A stretch of 64,000 nucleotides of DNA from UBA5336 sp964415675 (GTDB taxonomy: Bacteria > Pseudomonadota > Alphaproteobacteria > Caulobacterales > Hyphomonadaceae), in the NCBI GenBank assembly GCA_964415675.1, contig CAYQBG010000015.1, positions 36,727 through 100,726 of the forward strand. The letters are read 5' to 3'. This document shows, piece after piece, positions 58,580 to 64,000 of this stretch (the stretch's first letter is position 1; each line of letters starts with the position of its first letter). The notes beneath the pieces were generated by a model. That model had not been told where the DNA came from. It saw nothing but the letters and a program-made list of their open reading frames with translations, and ran no database searches. The translations under genes and the position numbers were made by a program.

Positions 58580-60592
58580 CTATTCAGCCATGAACTCATT
58601 GGCCTGAGCGATCCAGTCGTCGCGTTCGATACGACCGGGAAAGCTCATTTCCTCTTCCAGTTCAGCAATCTGCTCGGCCTTCAGGGCTGCGACCTGCCAG
58701 AAATGATAGATCCCGGCTTCATGAAGCTTTTCCTCAAGCTTCGGGCCGACACCCTTGATTTTCTTAAGGTCATCGGGGTCGCCTTGCGGTTCTGCGAGGC
58801 GACCGCGAGCGTCCATTTTCTCGATATCGGCCGGGGAGGGGCCGGCATCAGTCTCGGCGGCAGCTTCACGAGCCGTTTCCAGCTCAGCGGCTTTCGGGCC
58901 GCCCTCTGCGTCGCCCTGAGCCAGGGCCGCACCGAGAATATCGCCAAGCGAGGCGCCACTGTCAGCGGATCCGTATTGTTTGACCGCCGCCTGTTCCTCG
59001 GCGATTTCAAGCGCCTTGATCGACAGCGTGACACGGCGCGAACCCTTGTCGACATTGGCGACGCGGGCATCGACCTTGTCACCGACAGCAAAACGCTCCG
59101 GACGTTGCTCGGACCGGTCACGCGACAGATCGGACCGCCGGATGAAGGTTTTCATCGCCGGTTCGCCGAACTCGACTTCGATGCCGCCGGACGCGACCTC
59201 TGTGACCGTACAGGTCACGGTGGCACCGCGGCGCAGCGAGCCCTCCGACATCGGATCGCCGTCGAGCTGTTTCATGCCGAGCGAGATGCGTTCCTTGTCG
59301 ATATCGACATCGAGCACCTGGGCGCGGACCGTGTCGCCCTTCTGGTAGCGCTGGATGGCTTCCTCGCCGGAGGCATCCCATGCGATATCATTGATATGCA
59401 CCATACCATCGAGTTCCGGGCCGAGGCCCACGAAAAGGCCGAATTCAGTGATCCCGCGCACTTCGCCCTCGATCTCGGTACCCACCGGATAGTCCGCCAG
59501 GAAGGCCGACCAGGGATTGTCCTGGGTCTGCTTGAGGCCGAGCGAGATGCGGCGCTTCTCGGAGTCTACATCGAGCACTTCCACTTCAACTTCCTGCGAG
59601 GTTGAAACGATCTTGCCCGGATGCACGTTCTTCTTGGTCCAACTCATCTCGGAGACGTGAATGAGCCCTTCGACACCGTCCTCCAGTTCCACGAAGGCAC
59701 CATAATCGGTGATATTCGTGATCTGGCCGTTGAGACGCGTTCCGACCGGGTATTTGATGTCGATACCGTCCCACGGATCAGCTTCAAGCTGCTTCATGCC
59801 GAGCGAGATTCGCTGGGTGTCCTGATTGATCCGAATGATCTGGACCTTCACCGTGTCGCCGACATTGACGACCTGACTGGGGTGGCTGATCCGCTTCCAG
59901 CTCATGTCAGTGACATGGAGGAGGCCATCAATGCCGCCAAGATCCACGAAAGCGCCATAATCGGTGATATTCTTGACCACGCCTTCACGGACATCGCCCT
60001 CGGCCATCGCCTCGACAATCTCGGCGCGCTGTTCGGCGCGGCTTTCTTCAAGGATCGCACGACGCGACACCACGACATTGCCGCGGGGGCGGTCCATCTT
60101 GAGGATCTGGAAGGGCTGGGTTTCCCCCATCAGTGGCCCGATATCACGAACCGGACGGATATCGACCTGAGAGCCCGGCAGGAAGGCGTTGACGCCGCCA
60201 AGGTCGACCGTGAAACCGCCTTTGACCCGGCCGACAATCGCCCCTTTGACGGGCTGTTCGGCATTGAACGCATCTTCCAGACGGATCCAGCTTTCCTCAC
60301 GGCGGGCCTTGTCGCGCGACAGGACGGCCTGTCCTAGCGCGTTTTCGATACGGTCGAGATAGACCTCGACCAGTTCGCCCGGCTTGGGCGCATCGTCGTC
60401 GGGGCCAAATTCCTTGAGCGGAATGCGTCCTTCGGTTTTCAGGCCGACATCGACCACGACCGTGTCATTGTCAATCGAGATGACGGTTGCGGGCACGACC
60501 TTGCCTTCGGTCATTGCCGTTGCCGCAGCGCTCTCCTCGAACATGGCGGCAAAATCGTCGGAACTCGGGTTCAGGGTTTCAAGATTGTCCAT
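58580..60592 (-). CDS. rpsA: 30S ribosomal protein S1 with C-terminal helix-hairpin-helix extension
   Basis: A 670-residue S1 protein that brings mRNA to the 30S subunit. Six S1 domains are readable, from VVPATVISIDNDTVVVDVGL through ITDYGAFVDLGGIDGLLHVT and ITDYGAFVELEDGVEGLIHV to the sixth ending near residue 540. After SADSGASLGDILGAALAQGD and an Ala/Glu-rich linker, residues about 604-670 carry DDLKKIKGVGPKLEEKLHEA with IYHFWQVAAL, a helix-hairpin-helix module. Family members are usually 550-575 residues, so this tail is extra. Similar tails occur on ribosomal proteins S2 and L21 in related bacteria (recollection). It is coupled with cmk upstream. Confidence 0.95.
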   Translation of the reverse strand: MDNLETLNPSSDDFAAMFEESAAATAMTEGKVVPATVISIDNDTVVVDVGLKTEGRIPLKEFGPDDDAPKPGELVEVYLDRIENALGQAVLSRDKARREESWIRLEDAFNAEQPVKGAIVGRVKGGFTVDLGGVNAFLPGSQVDIRPVRDIGPLMGETQPFQILKMDRPRGNVVVSRRAILEESRAEQRAEIVEAMAEGDVREGVVKNITDYGAFVDLGGIDGLLHVTDMSWKRISHPSQVVNVGDTVKVQIIRINQDTQRISLGMKQLEADPWDGIDIKYPVGTRLNGQITNITDYGAFVELEDGVEGLIHVSEMSWTKKNVHPGKIVSTSQEVEVEVLDVDSEKRRISLGLKQTQDNPWSAFLADYPVGTEIEGEVRGITEFGLFVGLGPELDGMVHINDIAWDASGEEAIQRYQKGDTVRAQVLDVDIDKERISLGMKQLDGDPMSEGSLRRGATVTCTVTEVASGGIEVEFGEPAMKTFIRRSDLSRDRSEQRPERFAVGDKVDARVANVDKGSRRVTLSIKALEIAEEQAAVKQYGSADSGASLGDILGAALAQGDAEGGPKAAELETAREAAAETDAGPSPADIEKMDARGRLAEPQGDPDDLKKIKGVGPKLEEKLHEAGIYHFWQVAALKAEQIAELEEEMSFPGRIERDDWIAQANEFMAE

Positions 60593-60759
60593 AAAGTGTC
60601 CAGATTGGCGGTTGGGACGGCCTGACAGCGGCGCCTGGCCGGTTTTCCGACAGACAGGTGCCCTCTGCTGGCCGCAGCGGGTTGGGTTTGTTTTGCAAGT
60701 GGCCGCCGCCCTTTGGTTTTAGCGCCAGGCCGGAAAGGCCCGTGTCGCTAGAGGCGGCT

Positions 60760-61404
60760 TCAATCCTGTTCGGCGAGTTGGTTGTCCACAACCTTGCGCG
60801 CCTTTTCCACGGCTGCGTCTATAGTCAAATCTGAGGTGTCGATCAAGACCGCATCCGGGGCCTTGACCATAGGAGCGTCCTTTCGCGACCTGTCGCGTGC
60901 ATCACGCGCTTCGAGATCGGCGATCATGTCCTCAAGTGTCAGCGTTTCGCCGGCGGCGCGCAATTCGCTCAGGCGCCGCGCCGCACGCACTTCGGTGCGC
61001 GCATCCACCCACAGTTTCACATCCGCATCCGGGCAGATCATTGTGCCAATATCGCGCCCATCAAGGATGGCGCCGTCGGGCTGTCTGGCAAAGGCGCGCT
61101 GCAGCTCCAAAAGCGCTGCACGGACTTCCGGAATGGCCGCGACCCGGCTGGCGGCCTGTCCGGCTTCTCCGGTGCGCAATTCACTCTCTTCGAAATCATT
61201 GAGGTCCAGCGTGCGCGCCAACTGCGCCACCGCGCCCGCATCGTCGAGATCCGCACCGCTCCTGAGCGCGGCCATACCCGTCGCGCGGTAGAGCCGGCCG
61301 GTATCCATGTGCGCCAGCCCGTACCAGCCTGCCAGCCGGCGAGCGATCGTGCCCTTGCCTGACGCCAGCGTTCCATCAATCGCGATAATCAAGCCATCCC
61401 CCAC
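60760..61404 (-). CDS. cmk: Cytidylate kinase
   Basis: A 214-residue kinase phosphorylating CMP and dCMP. The P-loop is IAIDGTLASGKGTIARRLA, with TL in place of the usual PA. HMDTGRLYRATGMAALR and ILDGRDIGTMICPDADVKLW are the NMP-binding and Arg regions. The start is a GTG directly after the macrodomain gene's TGA; a downstream TTG is possible. rpsA follows after 167 bases. Confidence 0.93.
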   Translation of the reverse strand: MGDGLIIAIDGTLASGKGTIARRLAGWYGLAHMDTGRLYRATGMAALRSGADLDDAGAVAQLARTLDLNDFEESELRTGEAGQAASRVAAIPEVRAALLELQRAFARQPDGAILDGRDIGTMICPDADVKLWVDARTEVRAARRLSELRAAGETLTLEDMIADLEARDARDRSRKDAPMVKAPDAVLIDTSDLTIDAAVEKARKVVDNQLAEQD

Positions 61405-61923
61405 TCATCCCATCAAACCGGCGGCCTGCATGGCCTTCGAAAATGCGTCGGCATTCGTTCGGTCGAACGCCGCAAAACTGATCCCGGTACCGTCGGGTGC
61501 GGGGTATTGCGATGCGATCGAAACCGCAAGCTCTGCAGCAAGATCGGCAGGATAGTTATAAGCGCCGGTCGAAATCGCGGGGAAGGCGATCAACGCAAGC
61601 CCGCGCTGCACGAGTTCATCGAGGCAGTTGCGGTAACATGACGCCAATATGTCCGCCTCTCCGGCGATCCCGCCGCGCCAGACTGGCCCGACCGTGTGAA
61701 AGACGAGCCTGGGCGCAAGGCCAAAACCTTCGGTCACCCGCACATCTCCCGGCGGGCAAGGCGCCAACGGGCGGCAGGCCGCCTTGAGCTGAGGCCCGGC
61801 GGCCCTGTGGATCGCGCCATCCACGCCGCCACCGCCCATGAGGGAGGAATTCGCCGCATTGACGATCACATCAACATCCAAGTCTAGGATATTGCCGCGA
61901 TAGAGTTCAATGCGAGTGGTCAT
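61405..61923 (-). CDS. Macrodomain protein (O-acetyl-ADP-ribose deacetylase-like)
   Basis: A 172-residue single macrodomain of the MacroD/YmdB type. VDVIVNAANSSLMGGGGVDG with AIHRAAGPQL supplies the catalytic Asn and Asp region, VFHTVGPVW follows, and AFPAISTGAYNYPADLA is the phosphate loop. Relatives hydrolyse O-acetyl-ADP-ribose or remove ADP-ribose from proteins. Its start overlaps the aroA stop (ATGA at 61920-61923) and its stop touches the cmk start, so all three are translated together, an unusual place for this enzyme. Confidence 0.9.
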   Translation of the reverse strand: MTTRIELYRGNILDLDVDVIVNAANSSLMGGGGVDGAIHRAAGPQLKAACRPLAPCPPGDVRVTEGFGLAPRLVFHTVGPVWRGGIAGEADILASCYRNCLDELVQRGLALIAFPAISTGAYNYPADLAAELAVSIASQYPAPDGTGISFAAFDRTNADAFSKAMQAAGLMG

Positions 61924-63254
61924 GACCGTCGGATATCTGCCCCAAGACCAGCCATGTGATCAAGGAAATCGGGATAGCTGGTCGCAATCATCGAGATATC
62001 GTCGACGCTCACGGGCTGTTGCGACGCTGTGCCCATGACCAGCGCGCTCATCGCGATACGGTGATCATGCCGGCTTTCCACAAGCCCGCCGCCCGGAGGC
62101 GGGCCGTTGCACCCCTCGACCATAAATCCGTCCGGCCGTTCCTCGGCCTCAACGCCATTGGCCTGGAGCATTGCCACGATGGCCGCGATCCGGTCGGTTT
62201 CCTTGACCCGTAATTCTTCGGCGCCCGTCACCGTTGTTGTCCCGTCGGCAAAGGCGGCCACGACGGCCAGGATCGGGAATTCGTCGATCATGGCGGGAAC
62301 CAGTCGCTCGGGCATGTCGCAGCCGGCAATCGATGACGGGGACGAGACCTGCAGATTGACCTGCCTTTCGCCAGCCGCCTCATGAGCCTCCTCCGCCCCA
62401 AGGGGGATGCCCATCATCGACCAGGCGTCGAAGACCCCGTCACGCGTGGAATTGGAGATGACATTCTCGATCATGACATCGCCATCGGGGGAGATCATCG
62501 CCGCAGCGGCGAGAAAGGCTGCCGATGACGGATCGCCCGGTATGGAGGTCTCCTGTGCGACAAGCCGCTGGCCGCCGGCAATCGAGATCACCCGTCCACC
62601 ATCGGGCTCTGAAGTTGCACTCACGCTCGCCCCGAAACCCCGCAGCATGCGTTCGGTATGGTCGCGTGTGGCGCGCGCTTCGCGCAGCACGGTCGTGCCA
62701 TGTGCATTCAGGCCCGCCAGCAGGACTGCTGACTTGACCTGTGCCGAGGCCACCGGCGTCGTGTAATCAATCGCCGAAAGCTCCGCGCTGCCCCGGATCG
62801 AGAAGGGCAGTCGCCCGCCCTCGTCAGCGGTATCGCGCAGCCCCATTTGGCGCAAGGGCACCAACACGCGGTTCATCGGGCGCGCGCACAGGCTTTCGTC
62901 GCCGGTCAGTTCAGCTTCGATCTCGAAGGCAGCCATGGCGCCCATCAAAAGCCGCGAACCCGTGCCGGAGTTTCCGAAATCCATCCGGGATGCGGGCGAA
63001 CGCAGCCCCCGGGCACCAACGCCTTCAATCCGCCAGTGACCCCGGCCAAGCTGCTGCGTCACAGCTCCCAGCGCCTGCATTGCGTCCACCGTGCGCAACA
63101 CGTCCTCACCGTCGAGAAGGCCATGAATTTCGCTGGTGCCACGGGCGAGACCGGCGAAGATCGCCGCCCGGTGGGAACAGGACTTGTCTGCCGGTGCCGA
63201 AACGACACCGCGGATCGCAGGAACGGGGTGGGATATCCAGGGTAAAATGGGCAC
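61920..63254 (-). CDS. aroA: 3-phosphoshikimate 1-carboxyvinyltransferase (EPSP synthase)
   Basis: A roughly 444-residue shikimate-pathway enzyme that joins phosphoenolpyruvate to shikimate-3-phosphate. ADKSCSHRAAIFAGLARGTS binds substrate, MDFGNSGTGSRLLMGAMAAF is the PEP loop, and LRVKETDRIAAI and ESRHDHRIAMSALV hold the Lys, Glu and Arg residues. The loop has Gly (SGT) where the tolerant CP4-type enzyme has Ala (AAT), so glyphosate sensitivity is expected. The start is uncertain: I use the GTG at 63254 because the domain begins just after it, while the ATG at 63341 would leave only about 20-28 bases to the divergent gene. Confidence 0.88.
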   Translation of the reverse strand: MPILPWISHPVPAIRGVVSAPADKSCSHRAAIFAGLARGTSEIHGLLDGEDVLRTVDAMQALGAVTQQLGRGHWRIEGVGARGLRSPASRMDFGNSGTGSRLLMGAMAAFEIEAELTGDESLCARPMNRVLVPLRQMGLRDTADEGGRLPFSIRGSAELSAIDYTTPVASAQVKSAVLLAGLNAHGTTVLREARATRDHTERMLRGFGASVSATSEPDGGRVISIAGGQRLVAQETSIPGDPSSAAFLAAAAMISPDGDVMIENVISNSTRDGVFDAWSMMGIPLGAEEAHEAAGERQVNLQVSSPSSIAGCDMPERLVPAMIDEFPILAVVAAFADGTTTVTGAEELRVKETDRIAAIVAMLQANGVEAEERPDGFMVEGCNGPPPGGGLVESRHDHRIAMSALVMGTASQQPVSVDDISMIATSYPDFLDHMAGLGADIRRS

Positions 63255-63368
63255 GGGGTCCGACAAAGGTGTTGCGTTTGCGATTTGCGCTTTGACAGGC
63301 ACCGGTGTTTCTGGCAAGCGCGCCCGTTGAAAAAACAGCATGCAAAACAGTTTCGAAGGATGGCAATC

Positions 63369-63896
63369 GTGGCCAAGGACGATCTGGGGACCAAACAGCT
63401 CTGCCCCGAGTGCAGCGCAAAATTCTATGACCTCAATAAACGGCCTGCCATTTGCCCCAAATGCAGTGCCAGTTTCGATCCCGATGACGAGGTCGTCAAA
63501 TCGACCAAATCGAAGCTCAAGGCCAAGGCGGCCAAGACCGCGCGCCCGGCTGATGATGACGAGGAAGACGATATCGAGGACGAGGCCGATGCCGGTGTCG
63601 GCAAAGCCGTATCCGCCGAGGATGACGAAGACGAAGATGACGGGGTCTCGACGCGCGAGTTGGGCAGCGACGAGGATGAAGTCGTCATCGAAGGCAGCGA
63701 AGAAGACGATGATGACGGTGTTACGGTCTCAAAGGTGCCCCCCGGTTTCACTGAGGAAGGCGTCGACGATGATGATGACGACGTGGTCCTCGATGATGAC
63801 AATGACGAGTTCGACATCGATGCGGATGGCGATATCGATCTCGGCGATGACGATGTCGTGGGCAACAATTCCGACGAGAATGATGACAAGGCTTGA
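63369..63896 (+). CDS. FYDLN-acid (TIGR02300) protein
   Basis: A roughly 175-residue protein. The N-terminal zinc-ribbon LGTKQLCPECSAKFYDLNKR with PAICPKCSASF has two CxxC pairs and the FYDLN signature. The rest is an extreme run of Asp and Glu. Function is unknown but the gene is conserved next to aroA in alphaproteobacteria. The GTG at 63369 gives the usual VAKDDLGTK-type start with GAAGGA eight bases upstream; an ATG at 63360 would add three residues. tRNA-Ala follows 51 bases later. Confidence 0.88.
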   Translation: MAKDDLGTKQLCPECSAKFYDLNKRPAICPKCSASFDPDDEVVKSTKSKLKAKAAKTARPADDDEEDDIEDEADAGVGKAVSAEDDEDEDDGVSTRELGSDEDEVVIEGSEEDDDDGVTVSKVPPGFTEEGVDDDDDDVVLDDDNDEFDIDADGDIDLGDDDVVGNNSDENDDKA

Positions 63897-63947
63897 TTTC
63901 GCCTATGGGCGGGCTTAGACACCCGTCTTCCCAAGTTACCCGGTTCG

Positions 63948-64000
<53 letters not shown>

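Noticed and set aside
58520..59605. 361-codon plus-strand ORF opposite rpsA
   Set aside because: Shadow of ribosomal protein S1.

Overview
The window is a chromosomal stretch of a high-GC alphaproteobacterium, most likely a Caulobacterales/Maricaulales (Hyphomonadaceae-type) organism. Inference rests on a PopZ-type polar protein, a DnaA-like HdaA beside a DUF2066 protein, a FYDLN-acid (TIGR02300) gene next to aroA and tRNA-Ala, the aroA-cmk-rpsA-ihfB operon, a Pcm-like gene in front of tolC, and two large TonB-dependent receptors. I see no prophage, CRISPR array, intact insertion sequence, rRNA or replication origin. Foreign or decayed DNA is limited to fragments: a broken formylglycine-generating enzyme gene, a methyltransferase stub and two IS3-type transposase remnants.

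Layout. 1-1000: end of a sulfatase, a wrecked FGE gene and tRNA-Arg(ACG). 1070-12200: mixed genes for a P1 peptidase, gamma-glutamyltransferase, Pcm, TolC, PopZ and DUF3137, several small secreted or membrane proteins, and a 2-oxoglutarate oxygenase. 12660-22320: a TonB-dependent receptor followed by a TPR-sulfotransferase, facing a two-gene peptidase operon (S9 prolyl-oligopeptidase-like and M14 carboxypeptidase-like). 22980-28150: nucleotide-sugar genes (galU, WbpE-like aminotransferase, ugd) with a thiolase-like gene between them. 28300-32760: soxR with a SoxR box and a VOC gene, then the methyl cycle ahcY-purU-metK. 33200-41230: glmS, an uncharacterised nucleotidyltransferase-like gene, the dTDP-rhamnose set rfbCBDA, and a phosphomannomutase/phosphoglucomutase. 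41800-47030: a phosphate-scavenging locus (phoD, TonB receptor, Pho-box-like site, DeoR regulator). 47280-50150: SDR enzyme, DUF1232 protein and tatABC. 51030-58190: ppx, ppk, hdaA and DUF2066, divergent from purMN. 58200-64000: ihfB, rpsA, cmk, a macrodomain gene and aroA, divergent from the FYDLN-acid gene and tRNA-Ala(GGC).

Functional themes. Envelope polysaccharide precursors are made by GlmS, PMM/PGM, GalU, Ugd, RfbABCD and the WbpE-like enzyme. Phosphate is scavenged by a predicted Tat-exported PhoD with a receptor under a Pho-box-like site, and stored through Ppk/Ppx; tatABC lies nearby. The most system-like accessory locus is receptor plus sulfotransferase plus two exported peptidases, which could form a peptide uptake or processing module; this linkage is inference. 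Other points worth attention are an S1 ribosomal protein with a helix-hairpin-helix tail, a macrodomain gene translationally coupled inside the aroA-cmk operon, and a near-perfect SoxR operator whose nearest forward target is a small VOC protein.
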